Of a stretch of DNA of 64,000 nt, positions 23,701 through 33,530 are shown one piece after another. Under the pieces are notes generated by a model that was not told the origin of the DNA, searched no databases, and was given only the letters and a program-made list of their open reading frames with translations. The stretch comes from Eretmocerus hayati (taxonomy: Eukaryota; Arthropoda; Insecta; Hymenoptera; Aphelinidae): NCBI GenBank assembly GCA_029851415.1, contig CM056742.1, positions 11,325,736-11,389,735 on the forward strand, read 5' to 3'. The position numbers and the translations under genes were made by a program. Position 1 is the first letter of the stretch; each line of letters opens with the position of its first letter.

Positions 23701-26078
23701 GATCGGTTTTATCACTCACGGCAAAAATCTTTGACCCTCTAGGATGGTTAGCTCCTGTAGTAATTTGGGCTAAAATATTCATGCAATCTCTTTGGTTGCT
23801 AAAGTGTGATTGGGATGATGTGCTTCCGGAGGAATATTCAGAAAAGTGGTCTAATTGGTATAAGGAGCTGACTAATTTGGAAGAAATCAGGATACCTAGG
23901 TGGATAGGTTATTCGAGTCAGGGGTTAATCATAGAGCTTCACGGGTTTGCAGATGCTTCTTCCAAGGCATTCGGGGCAGTAATTTATTTAAGATTGATCA
24001 GGAATGGTCAAGTTAATGTGTCATTGCAATGCGCCAAGTCAAAGGTAGCGCCAATCAAGACAATTAGTATACCTCGCCTAGAGCTTTGCGCGGCGTTATT
24101 ACTAGCAAAACTCACTGATCACTTCTTGAAAATCATGCCTCTTGAGATAGCATCGACTCATTTATGGTCAGACTCGAAGGATGTGTTGTATTGGATTAGG
24201 GCTCTGCCAAATCGTTGGCAGACGTTTGTTGCAAATAGGTGTTCACAAATTCAAGAGTTGCTTCCTCAGGCTCACTGGCACCATGTCAGATCAAAGGACA
24301 ACCCTGCTGACGTGGTTTCGCGAGGCTTAAGTCCTGAGTTGCTATCCACATTCGATCTTTGGTGGAAAGGTCCTTTGTTTCTTTCAGAGTTGAGTCAACC
24401 GTGGACTACTGAGGCGGAGAATGTGCAGGTCAAACCGCTCGAAGAGCGAACCACTTCTCATGCCACTGCGTTACAGTATCCGGATGACTCACCTGACAAC
24501 GAACTGCTTAACAGATATTCATCTGCTAATAAGCTTTTTCGGATCACTGCGCTTTGTGTTCGCTTTTTGACGAAATTTGGTTCTCGTCTAAGCGAGAAAA
24601 ATAGGGTAAAGATTGGTTTGCTGCGATTGCAGTTTATGGATCTTGAGGCGGTTTCTGACGGATCATTGAATACTGCTGAGATTAGAAATGCTGAATTGCT
24701 ATGGGTTCATCTTGTACAGAAACACACCTTTCGGGATATTTTCAGAGGTCTTGAGAAGAATCAAGAGTTGAAAGGCACACAATTAACGAAATTACGACCC
24801 TTTTTAGACCGAGGACTTCTGCGGATTGGAGGCAGACTTCGCCATTCAAATTTGGACTACACCGCAAAACACCCGCTGATTCTGCCTAGCAAGAGCCCTT
24901 TGACGGTTTTGCTTACCAGGAGAGCTCACGAAGAAACGCAGCACGGAGGGACGCAGTTAACTTTGGCTCATCTACGGAATCGGTACTGGATTATCACTGG
25001 TCGACAAGCGGTAAAGGTGCTAATCGACAAATGCACGGTATGTCTCAGATTTTCCGCTAAAATGTCTACCCAATTGATGGGAGATCTGCCTAAGAATCGA
25101 GTCACTCCAGCTTACCCCTTTGAACATTCGGGAGTGGACTTTGCCGGTCCATTCAAAATACGGTTGGTGAAAGCTAAAGGGAAAGGGACCATGAAAGCTT
25201 ATGTTTGTATTTTTGTATGTCTTAGCACAAGAGCTACGCACTTGGAGGCTGTGGAAGACCTCACTTCGGAAGCATTCCTCGCAGCCTTCAAGCGATTCAC
25301 TGCAAGGCGAGGACACTGTTCCAAATTGGAGAGCGACAACGCGCTCAACTTCGTTGGTGCTGATGCTGAACTTCGCCAGCGCTTTGATCAAGCATCTCAG
25401 GAGTTCAAGGAACTTGCTATAGATCTGACAAATCTGGGAACGGAATGGAGATTCAACCCACCTTCGGCGCCGCACTTCGGGGGAATATGGGAGGCTGCTG
25501 TTAAATCCGCCAAACATCACTTTAAAAGGATAGTTGGTGACCATATTCTCACTTTCGTTGAAGTTTCCACCTTGCTATGTCAGATTGAAGCTTGTTTAAA
25601 TTCGAGACCGTTAGCTCCTCTCCGAGATGACCCTTCTGACTTTGCCGTGCTTACACCCGCACATTTCTTGATACAGAGACCTTCGTTCATAATTCCAGAG
25701 CCTTCTGTACCTAAAGGACCAATCCCAGTCAATAAGCGTTGGAGATGGATGACTCAATTGGTCCAGGAATTTTGGAAGTCATGGTCAAGGGATTATCTAC
25801 AAGCTCTACAAGAACGACACAAATGGTCGAGGCCTTCAAGAGCTTTCCGGATGAACGATGTGGTATTGCTTCGAGAGGACTGTCGTTCACCAGCACTTTG
25901 GCCTATGGCTGTTGTCACTCAAACATTCCCTGGTGCCGATGGAAGGATACGGGTGGTCGAAGTTCGCACCGCCAACTCCACATTCGTTCGACCAATAGTC
26001 AAACTAGTGCTGCTTGTTCCCGATGACTCGTCGGAAGAAGATAGTGATGAGGGTTCAATCCTCTTAATGAACACTTAG
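20751..26078 (+). CDS. BEL/Pao gag-pol polyprotein
   Basis: About 1,775 residues from the ATG at 20751 (MEAIYEQQLELQ), preferred over the ATG at 20691 because the earlier 20 residues are hydrophobic and unlike gag. Order: gag DUF1759-type region (LPVFSGKFNEWANFRD), Cys/His zinc knuckles (about residues 345-400), aspartic protease region, reverse transcriptase with the SYMDDF active site (near 23420), RNase H (ELHGFADASSKAFGAVIY), then integrase with an HHCC zinc domain (HEETQHGG...CTVC) and DDE residues in FEHSGVDFAGPF, LESDNALNFVG and FGGIWEAAVKSAK. A C-terminal RWRWMTQLVQEFWKSW tail follows, as in the family. Oddity: the protease motif reads LVDHCSQSSF where related elements have a small residue and Gly after Asp. 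No stop or frameshift. Confidence 0.95.
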   Translation: MEAIYEQQLELQRKVANSFKNYKALGQDKMTKAGATTRLERLDAVYLTFCQNHAKILASKSKLLEHDYFKMELADLVEESYLANKSDFQEVLNNFEDQERAEREANATAAPIVPNVFHGENSYSLAKIDLPVFSGKFNEWANFRDLFKSLVHRRELEPVVKFYHLRTKLSGEALDLIKGIEIIGDNYNKAWSDLCDYYENKRRLVNLSLGAFVSLKAMKTDSHAEMKKLFSGAFEMKIFLNGLGRPIETSGEDLFVFFTVSKFDSATRKEWEKHLGKTNVPPSVAQLESFFKDQLATLESMESIQKPSSSSQPAKSSGSGKTHSMATDTDSDHPKRVCPSCSDSHHLSQCDSFKAKSVADRRAFITGKRLCYLCFGHHSVKTCKSTKVCRKCNGKHHSFIHTEFQRPVEPQGNDKKGDSVPPGDGKGSGNCENSHATTTSCLTSVESSSFVLLPTAVVKVISSDGFEYFFTALVDHCSQSSFITENACQKLGMKRTKSKVQIKGVADLNTCASRGTANFIVHPRFSSDFSCDVTAFIIPKVSGYKASISLGMEKWDHLKGLELADPHFLKTRSIDMLLGAKIHAQIVLDGVKKAKIDPSNQPIATNTALGWVVSSSIGQSSESAASYFHLVDNSMLHSILEKFWKQEEILTVSKKLTEDDRKCEEHFQETHRQDPSGRYVVRLPVKQELMDSLTFNLGDSYKSALQTLYSMERKFTKNSDFEAKYKKFMLEYEQLSHMEKASNLSVEDKNRGYVLPHHGVLQGSKKLRTVFNGSNKIHGTSLNDLLYTGENLLPELIDLILKWRRYEFVFVADIEKMYRQILVDPRDQHLQMILWRENSDSEVLLYLLKTVTYGLKCSPFLAIRVLRQLAKDYGHLFVLAIKIIEDESYMDDFMSGGETLDETREKQSQLIQILKVGGFELRKWAANNVQLIEHIPVDHRIHGSATFDSDDCTSILGLSWAPREDYFHFRIKPQAFDSQNLTKRSVLSLTAKIFDPLGWLAPVVIWAKIFMQSLWLLKCDWDDVLPEEYSEKWSNWYKELTNLEEIRIPRWIGYSSQGLIIELHGFADASSKAFGAVIYLRLIRNGQVNVSLQCAKSKVAPIKTISIPRLELCAALLLAKLTDHFLKIMPLEIASTHLWSDSKDVLYWIRALPNRWQTFVANRCSQIQELLPQAHWHHVRSKDNPADVVSRGLSPELLSTFDLWWKGPLFLSELSQPWTTEAENVQVKPLEERTTSHATALQYPDDSPDNELLNRYSSANKLFRITALCVRFLTKFGSRLSEKNRVKIGLLRLQFMDLEAVSDGSLNTAEIRNAELLWVHLVQKHTFRDIFRGLEKNQELKGTQLTKLRPFLDRGLLRIGGRLRHSNLDYTAKHPLILPSKSPLTVLLTRRAHEETQHGGTQLTLAHLRNRYWIITGRQAVKVLIDKCTVCLRFSAKMSTQLMGDLPKNRVTPAYPFEHSGVDFAGPFKIRLVKAKGKGTMKAYVCIFVCLSTRATHLEAVEDLTSEAFLAAFKRFTARRGHCSKLESDNALNFVGADAELRQRFDQASQEFKELAIDLTNLGTEWRFNPPSAPHFGGIWEAAVKSAKHHFKRIVGDHILTFVEVSTLLCQIEACLNSRPLAPLRDDPSDFAVLTPAHFLIQRPSFIIPEPSVPKGPIPVNKRWRWMTQLVQEFWKSWSRDYLQALQERHKWSRPSRAFRMNDVVLLREDCRSPALWPMAVVTQTFPGADGRIRVVEVRTANSTFVRPIVKLVLLVPDDSSEEDSDEGSILLMNT

Positions 26079-26689
26079 TGATGTGAAGTTGAATGGAGAT
26101 TTAGGTCTCAGAGTCATAAGCATAAAATCATTGGGTTCTTCAACTAGAGTCTTTTCCAGTAGTATCAGTGACTTGTCCGTACACAAGCACTAGGTTAGTG
26201 GCTTGTGATCGTGCGATCACTATATGAACATAGAATCACTTGCGCGGTTGCCAAGGACATTCATATCCTAAAGGAATGAATGCGCCTCCTTTTGGGACTA
26301 GATCCCGGGTGATCGGAACTTAGCTTACCTTTTATAGAACCGAGATGGTAAATGTTTAACTTTGATTTCGATCTTCTGAAATTGAGATTTATTTCCTGTA
26401 GTTCAGTAGATTTTTTCTGTACATACGATTTTATTGGTTTATTGGCCTTTATCGGTCCAAAGGTTTTCTTGCGTTGATCAATTCAATCACCGTCGAAATA
26501 ACCGGTTGATTCATTATGATTTTTTTACTTCTAGAGCAAAGATAGCTCTTGAGCCTATTGCTCTTTATTCGTAATTTTGATTTTTGGCCGTTCACCCTTG
26601 GATTGTATTCCTTTCGAGTCTAGCCAATTTATTGAATTATATTGTAAAATGAAACTACTTAAGTCATCGATTTTTGAAGTGTAACAAAT

Positions 26690-26703
26690 CGAGGTGGGCG
26701 GTA
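26690..26703 (+). promoter_or_regulatory. Polypurine tract
   Basis: CGAGGTGGGCGGTA directly before the 3' LTR is purine-rich and correctly placed to prime plus-strand synthesis. The 620 bp between the gag-pol stop and this point hold no gene. Confidence 0.7.
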
Positions 26704-26956
26704 TGTTCAGTTTCATATCTATCTATCTTATACTATTTGAATTTTTGGCGCGCTACCGCCATTTTGCGCTCGCACTCAAGCTTCTCGACGTCGCGCTTGT
26801 CGCCTTCCGCGTCTCTCGCCAGTTCTCGTCCATCGCTCATCCGCACCACCTCGCCATTTAGCTTGTAGCTATAGGCAATAAATCAGTTTGTTGTTTTTCA
26901 CTTACAAAATGTGTTTGAGTGAAAATTATTTAAACCACCACTATCCGCGATAAACA
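26704..26956 (+). repeat. 3' LTR of BEL/Pao element
   Basis: 253 bp, nearly identical to the 5' LTR. AATAAA at 26877-26882 is the likely polyadenylation signal. Followed by the TCAAT target duplication. Confidence 0.95.
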
Positions 26957-27560
26957 TCAATTTTTGTTTGAATGTCGTGAGTCCAGACAAGCCATCCGTT
27001 CCCCACTTGATCAATGGGTCCAGAACCTTCTTTCATAGACTTGCAAGTAGTTCTTCTGGGCATGTCATGAAATAACGGGTTATGGAATGATTACATAAAC
27101 CTTGTTCCTTCACCCTGGCTTTCGTCTCCGTTACTTCAATGTCACCGGGATAACATCGCTTTTTAGCTTTTTGGATGTTTCTGTTTGATGGATGAACACT
27201 CGTCCTAGATATATTCTTCTCATAGTCGCGACTCTTCTGATAGCGACTTCGAGTGAATCTACGATCAATGAATTTAGCGAGAGCACGGTCGCTTGAATAC
27301 TCTACTGAATTATGATGCAGTATTGCAAAATCCTCTGAAGCAGGTACTTAATTCACTCCGGATTCGACATTTAGTTTCCTCTTGAGATCATTCAAGTTGC
27401 AAAGACTCCTCTGTTTCGTTCGGTCAGATACATCTGCAAGTTCTTCAGGAGGCTCAAGTGCTTGTCTTCCTCAGTTACAATGTGGAGCGATGGCTTTCTT
27501 GACTAGTTCATCGATATGTGATTCCACTTTGAAATAATTATGTGAAAACCGTCCATTTTA
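26957..27560 (-). pseudogene. Fossil Transib/RAG1-like transposase, N-terminal/middle part
   Basis: Minus-strand reading gives PPEELADVSDRTK, SLCNLNDLKRKL, then a stop, FAILHHNSVEYS, RCYPGDIEVTETKARV, CPEELLASL, a stop, then DGLSGLTTFKQKL, which joins directly to DSLNGLSSVPLDS across the BEL/Pao insertion. At least two stops, so dead before or after the insertion. The reconstructed order matches the family I know from invertebrate genomes. Confidence 0.6.
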
Positions 27561-27569
27561 CTTGATAAA

Positions 27570-29320
27570 GATGTTTCTATTCCTTGATGATCTTTGCCGT
27601 CGTACTTTGTCACGAACGGACAATCTGTTCCATTTGCAGATGAGGACATGGGCTCAATTCGTATCCGATTTGCTGAGAGTCCCGTGAAATGTCTGAGACC
27701 CTGAGTAAAAGAAAGTTCCTACAGAACAGTAAAAAGAGTGCAGATATCATTTTAGCAGTGGAAAAATTGAAATTTTTGAATATATGTAGCCCTTTGATTC
27801 TAGGAAACAGTGATACGTTTCAGTTATGCGCTTCATTGTACAAAGTATGGATATGTTGTAGGCATTGGATTCACCATTATGCTTGTTCTCTAGGAAACTG
27901 CATTTGAAAGCTGCCAGGTAGACATTTTTTAGTGGAGGTCTGGGTTAATGAACTACTTTGCAGGGTAATTCGTTCAAACGTAGGATCTTCTATTATGTCA
28001 TAGGACAATTACTACACGCTATCACGCACAGTGTATCTGGTTTTTGTCATCAGCGAATAAAACCAAAAAAAATGCGATACCGTCATGCATTCATTGTTCT
28101 GAACTAAATCCTGATTTCCAACTCCATCACGACCGATAACATACCTCGTTCATGATCGTAGTGATCCGGGAATATTCTTGTTTACCGAATGAGATGTTTC
28201 ATGCATCACATTATTGGAGGATTTGATCCTCCAAGGTAGACTCTTCACTGACAAAATTGATCATATCGACATATGGGCATTACTGCGTAAACTTACATAT
28301 TTTCTCTCCTAGAATTCAGAAGTTGGAAATTGAGCCTCAGCATGCCTACCTCGATTTTTTCATCTTACCTCGCATGATGAGGGATAATATGTTATCGAAC
28401 TTATGCAGAAATTTCTTTGGAACAATTGCGAACAGTATATGTGATTTTCACATGTTTAAGACAAAGGGAAAGTAGTAGATGGCCCTGATATTTGCGGTTT
28501 TATAACGTTTTACTGTCTAGCGAGAAATCCTCCCCCATGGGACCGAATGAATTCAAAATGCGTGTTTCGAGTCAGAATTTTCTCCGCATAGATTTCATCT
28601 AATCTCACCATAGTTCGATGAGAAAAATTATTAGTACTCAGATAAATTGACTTTCTGTAGGGTAATGTGGTATACATGGACCTGACATGAGTTAATTACA
28701 TGACTAATTCTCGGCTATACACCATTATGCAGCACTGAGAATTCCAGTTCTCAGCCTTTTCTCGGAATGTGATTTAATTGTTTGACACGTTTCCCTGAAA
28801 TTTTGTTCGCAACAAAGTGACGTAGAGTGAATTTTAGGATACGCTGTGAGCACTTTGGGAAAATTTCTCAATTTGAGTGAAAAGCCCATGACAAGATTGA
28901 GGGACATAAATCCAGGACTAAACTGAGCATTCTGGACATAAAACCAATGAGAAAATAGTTGGAGCAATGATGTCTTTTGAGAGAAAAATTTGGTGATCGC
29001 CACTGCCTCAAGTATTTCGACGCTGGCGCTTAGAGTATACTTCTAACTGCAAATATAACAGTACATAAACCTGATATTTCGACCCTTGATCTTTGAAAAT
29101 AGTAGAGACGACTTGATGGATCGACCTGAAACTTCAGTACCAAACGTATTTCAATAAAATACGTTTAGGAAATTTTGAATGGAGTGATTCGAAGCTAGTC
29201 CATCGAAATGCAAGTTCCGTAACTCGTTCCGGATAAGTTATTCGGGTGAGTAGTTAGGGCACTATAACCTATGAGTGCGAGTGAGACAGTAGATCTCGAT
29301 GCACTGCAGTTCACGTTCCT
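27570..29320. other. No gene recognised
   Basis: AT-rich sequence with only short frames (27689-27907 and 28257-28475 plus; 28725-29003 minus), none with a recognisable motif. The part nearest 27570 may be further decayed transposon end. Confidence 0.4.
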
Positions 29321-29329
29321 GCCGAGTGT

Positions 29330-29870
29330 ACTTCAGAGGTGGCGCATTGTGAATGTCACCCCGAGCAATTGCGATAGTCGTGGAACTTGTAATGCCTAGC
29401 GCAATCCTCGATGATAGAATCGCCCCGAAAATTTTCCAGATGGTTCTCGATAATCCAGGTCCAAGCAAGAAATAAGGATACACAGTTCGAATATCTTCGA
29501 ACTGTGTATACCTAAAACATAGTCTGGACGTGGCACATTCTGAATTGCACCCCAAGAAATTACGATTTCTGAGCAACTCGTGTCCCTCGACATGATTCTC
29601 GACTGTAAAACATGATCATCTGGCATAGAATGCCCCTAACCCAGAGTTTCGGAAATCCAGCTAGGAGAATTTCTACCTGGATTCCCGAAACTTTGGGTTA
29701 CGGCGAATGATAGGTACAGACTGTACAAAATTGTTGAAAGTACTTGAAAGGTGGAAGATCCTGGAATACACCCCAGAAAATCAAGACCATCGTCGAATTG
29801 GGGGAGCGCAAAAAGATTCTTAGCCATAAAACACCCATAAAAAATGTGTAGGTCTATCACCAACATCCTC
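29330..29870. repeat. Degenerate tandem repeat of about 200 bp with hairpins
   Basis: A motif of the form TGGCACATTCTGAAT..ACCCC..AATT.CGAT recurs near 29338, 29530 and 29750, with a relative near 30432 beyond an insertion. Two units also carry hairpins: 29477-29513 (arms around ATACACAGTTCGAA) and 29638-29700 (arms around CCCGAAACT). Confidence 0.5.
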
Positions 29871-29884
29871 CTTCACGACAACTG

Positions 29885-30425
29885 ATAGGGGTTTCAGGGC
29901 GCTTCGGTTTTTTTTAGGATGGAAGGGGAAATCTTCATAGACACCCACAAGAGTGTGGATAGTGTCGGATTCACCCGTGAATACTCGGGCACCTACCGAC
30001 TAAAACTCCTCCCAGGAGGGCGCCAATCCGAAGGTTATAGTCCCAGAAGAAGGAAGGAAGGAACAGAGAGTAGAAAAAAGATGGAGCGAAGCAGCGGGAA
30101 ACATGTAATGGTCCAAGATGCCACTCAGGGCTCATATCAGACGCACTGAGGCGGACGAGGTGGTAAAAGCACACACACGGCTGCTGGGGCTGAAGACTGG
30201 GGGCGGGGGAGTTGTCGTGTGCTCCCGAGATACTAAGATCTCCCTTGCCGGAGGACTGGGGGCGGGGGAGTTGTCGTGTGCTCCCGAGATAAGAAGATCT
30301 CCCTTGCCGGAGGACTGGGGCCGGGGAGTGCGTCTGTCTCCCAGGATCAACTGAGGATCCTCCTAGCGGTTAACTAGGTCCGGCGAGTCGTTACTCTCCC
30401 AAGATCCGAAGATCTCCCTTAAAGG
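29885..30425. repeat. GC-rich insertion with tandem units of about 60-70 bp
   Basis: From about 30183 to 30425 four units of decreasing similarity contain GGGGGCGGGGGAGTTGTCGT, GTGCTCCCGAGAT and AGATCTCCCTTGCCGGAGGA. The sequence before it (29885-30180) has a short purine-rich frame (29919-30149) with no recognisable domain. The block interrupts the repeat at 29330-29870 and stands out by composition, suggesting a transposable element. Confidence 0.55.
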
Positions 30426-30999
30426 ACACTTTGGTTGTGGCACATTCTGAGTTTTATATCATGTCGCGTTGACGTATCATCGAGATTCCTCTCCTAATTT
30501 TCATTCCTCCCCCTGGGCCACAAAGAATCGTCAAAATCAAATTTTGCGCAGAAGCATCAGAACGCGTTTGAATCAAATCGATCTGTCAAGTATCCGCATG
30601 GCGCTGGTCCGTGCCGTAAATCCAATTTCTTGTCCCACTGTGCGACGTACGGACGCTCATGCACTCCTCTCTATTCGAGGTGAGCATCGTGCCATCAGCG
30701 CCCTCATTGGATGTTAATTTAACTGTGCCGGAGCCGACCACGTGACCCCTCAAATCAAACGACGTCTGCTAGCTGAAATTTTGTTTTCCCAAATCTACTT
30801 GTCTTATCGAGTAAGAAACGTTTGGGAGAGTTTAGTCGGTTTCAATACCCAAGAATACTCTTACAACATGGTTTTTCCGACGGTTGAGGCATACTTCGCA
30901 TATTTCTTAGCGAGAAGTGGGGTAGAAAATATGAAAATCCGATCCGAAGCAGCTGATAATAGGACTGCGTGTACCTAGTCCGCGCGAATGATGAACGAA

Positions 31000-31995
31000 A
31001 TTGGCAAGTCTTGAGATTTATTCGAGTTGCTCGAAATGCTCGGGGTTCTCCTTTCTCTTTGAGTCAGAACCAGAATATTGACAGTAGTAAATAGATGATC
31101 TAAAAAAATTCTCCTCGAAGTACATGATCCAATTTCTGACATTTGCCCGACAAAATACTTCTGTGGATGTCGCGAGGAGAACCTTGTTCCAGAATCTGGG
31201 ATATGGATCTCTGTTTGACTGATCAGCATAATATACACGAAGAGCCGACCGTTGATAAGACACACTATTTAAGTAGATTTTTCGTCCATAAGAATTTCGT
31301 TGAATCAACCCCAGGTTTATCAAGAGAACAACGTTTGAATGGATAAATCACTCCCAAATTACAATTGTAATGCGAAATTTGTTCAAATGAGAATGTTGTA
31401 GCAAGTCAATTGCGAGATACGACTTTCAATTGTTGAATATTACATCGTTGTTTCTGTTTGGACCTCGGCCAGTGAAGAGAATAGAGCAATTATGGTATGC
31501 CGAAAATTGTTCGCGATGCGGGGTTTGAATTCAGGATATTTTTTAAATGCTTGAATCTCTGCTCAGCAATTTCTAATTGATCTTTTGCTGCTTATCTATT
31601 AGGAGTCGGGAATCTCAGTTATTAATTGTTTGAGGATCGCATATTGATAAAGGTTGGATCATAGTTTGCTCATCCTGAAGTTTAGAGTCGCGATCAAATT
31701 TAGAAGAAGAGTGACAGAGTTGTACCATCAGAGTTCCGTTCGTAGTTCATACAAGCTGTGACATAACATGTGCGACTTTACCACACTTTGGATGGAACAA
31801 GGTCGCAATTTTATTCACCACGAAACCTTTCCTAAAAATTTCTGGTTGAGTGGGCTTCAGAAAAATTTTCGACCGAGAGGTATTGATTATTTCGTACAAT
31901 TTTCTCGAATTTCGTAGATGACTAGCATTCTAATGTAGCCACTTTATCGTGATTATCACATTCGAGAGATTTGGCTTCAGCTGACTCCTACAACT
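31000..31995. repeat. Segmental duplication unit, first copy
   Basis: Sequence from about 31140 matches 45300-45650, 46560-46790 and 49620-49700 in the same order (CAGAATCTGGGA/CAGAATTTGGGA; GATCTTTTGCTGCT). The part beyond the Penelope cluster (38650-38890) matches 49955-50190. A minus-strand frame at 31018-31323 contains a degenerate IPDSGTRFSSR motif recurring as LPNSGTGLSSR at 45274-45456 and HPNSGAEEFCR at 50243-50434: old coding repeats of unknown function. Confidence 0.6.
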
Positions 31996-32015
31996 CAGGA
32001 TTCTTATAATGTAAA

Positions 32016-32028
32016 TGACCTAGAATTA
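32016..32028. other. Target-site duplication of the Penelope composite, left
   Basis: TGACCTAGAATTA recurs at 38608-38620, on the far side of the two inverted Penelope copies. It marks the pair as one insertion event. Confidence 0.85.
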
Positions 32029-32120
32029 CGATGAGTAGGGTACTTTTTCGATCTTTAAGGACTGGGTTTAGAAACTCTTGAAGAATCAGAAGTTTCCATA
32101 AAAGAGAATTGTTTATTCTC

Positions 32121-32165
32121 GACGTTTCGTCTACCAAGGTTTGTAGACCTCTTCAGGAGTGGATT
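32121..32165 (-). ncRNA. Hammerhead ribozyme motif, left Penelope copy
   Basis: Minus strand: CTGAAGA (32150-32156), stem II GTCTAC/GTAGAC, GAAA, CGTC (32121-32124). The fifth base of the CUGANGA box is the variable position, so CTGAAGA keeps the core. It lies 3' of the endonuclease frame in the sense orientation. Activity is inferred. Confidence 0.7.
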
Positions 32166-32450
32166 TCTACAACAAATATTGCACAACGTAAATTCACAGT
32201 CAAAAACACTGAAACATACCATAAATTTCACAACAAATTACTAGCAGATCGAATTATTGCTTACATTTTAAAGAAATCTTTTACATATAAACAAAAGTTC
32301 GAGGACAGACGAGCTCATGATGAGCAACGTCTGTCTCTTGTCAATACGAGTGTTGAACTGGCTAGGTTGAGTAGGAACAGCTGATCCATTACATATCAAG
32401 TTAACAGAGCTACTTATTCAATATATGTGTATATGTATATGATGTGATAT

Positions 32451-32884
32451 TTAGAACGAGTTCAACAATGGAATATATATTCTACTGAGCTTTTGGACAT
32501 CTTCTTTTTTATTAATACAGGTTTTATTACGATTTATATGGATCATCTCAGAAATTAGACGTTTTCTATAGCTAGGCTCAAGATCACAGATTTGGGTATT
32601 GTCCCAATCAAATTCATGATTGTACTTTTGTTTATGAAGCGAAACAACCGATTTTTTATCCTTATCAACCATATGGTCATGTATACGAACAGATAAGGCT
32701 CTTTTTGTTTCCCCCACGTACGTTGCTGGGCAATCACGACATTCAAACTTATATACCACACCGGTGTTTTCCATTTTTTCCAAGCAATCCTTACCTAACC
32801 TGATAAAATTGTTCAGAGATTTTGAGACTTTAGGAAGTGTCTGAATAGAATGTTTTTTGAACAAAGCAGCACACCTTTCAAAAT
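32451..32884 (-). pseudogene. Penelope GIY-YIG endonuclease domain, left copy, 3' of insertion
   Basis: Open frame with HSIQTLPKVSKSLNN, then the endonuclease core VVYKFECRDCPATYVGETKR, R-x-x-x-H residues and conserved Cys/His typical of Penelope-like proteins. It nicks target DNA to prime reverse transcription. Continues the reverse-transcriptase fragment at 36113-36745, from which a DNA transposon separates it. Essentially identical to 37690-38148. Confidence 0.9.
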
Positions 32885-32886
32885 AA
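32884..32886. other. Target-site duplication TAA of the DNA transposon
   Basis: TAA precedes the element and recurs at 36110-36112. The uninterrupted sister copy (near 37710) has AAAATAATCTC in reverse complement, so the three bases were duplicated on insertion. Confidence 0.9.
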
Positions 32887-33400
32887 CACTGCTCGACAAA
32901 ATTTTGGGTCCGAAATATCGCATTGACCAGACAAAGATTTTCTTATGTATTTTTCGACGTAGAAACCGATCCCGAAACCCGTTTTGACCCTACACGTCAG
33001 GATTTTCTTTAAAACGCAAATTACTGAAATTAGAAAAAACAACGTTTTTCGGCTTTTTTGCAAAATTTTCAAATTGATGATACCGCCGCTGCTTCGTCCC
33101 GATTGGTAGAAAATTATATCAAAAGAGGTTTTTCAATGTATTTTGAACCGCTGAACACGATCCCAGTGGTTTCATGAGGCTAGGATGCATCCAAAAAAAG
33201 ATATAAGCAGATGAACTGAGTTGCTATCAGCAAAATTTCACGGATTTCGCGATAAATTTTCAAAAAATCGCCAAATAGCCCCAAAACAAGATATTTGAGC
33301 TCACGAGGTCACATTCTCTTCGTTTGTGTATGTACTTTCATGAAAAAATATCAGCAATGACCGTCAGGAAGATGGGTTGAGTGTAGAATCGTTCTCGGGA
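32887..33400 (+). repeat. Left terminal inverted repeat of DNA transposon
   Basis: About 514 bp, inverted copy of 35599-36109. Long terminal repeats with retained sequence identity suggest recent mobility. Confidence 0.92.
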
Positions 33401-33530
33401 GTCGCATTTTCTATGTCTTTTAGGAAAAGACCGGACATTTCTTTGTGAGTGGATTCTGATGTCTCCAGCGCATTCGTCTTGTCAACGCACTTATATCAAA
33501 TGACCATTTCTCAAGTTTGATATCAAGTTT

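Larger units (their letters stand above)
19171..26956 (+). mobile_element. BEL/Pao LTR retrotransposon, apparently complete
   Basis: Two LTRs (19171-19424 and 26704-26956), 5-bp target duplication, primer-binding site, a leader of about 1.3 kb, one uninterrupted gag-pol frame (20751-26078), a polypurine tract and no envelope gene. The two LTRs differ at only two positions (one T indel, one substitution), which implies recent insertion. It landed inside an older transposase relic. With intact LTRs and frame it could be active; expression is unknown. Confidence 0.95.

Noticed and set aside
26079..26703. Envelope gene in the BEL/Pao element
   Set aside because: Only about 620 bp with no long frame between the gag-pol stop and the 3' LTR.
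32109..32384. 91-codon plus-strand frame, repeated at 38218-38493 on the minus strand
   Set aside because: Antisense to the Penelope 3' region and conserved only because the two copies are near-identical; it overlaps the hammerhead.
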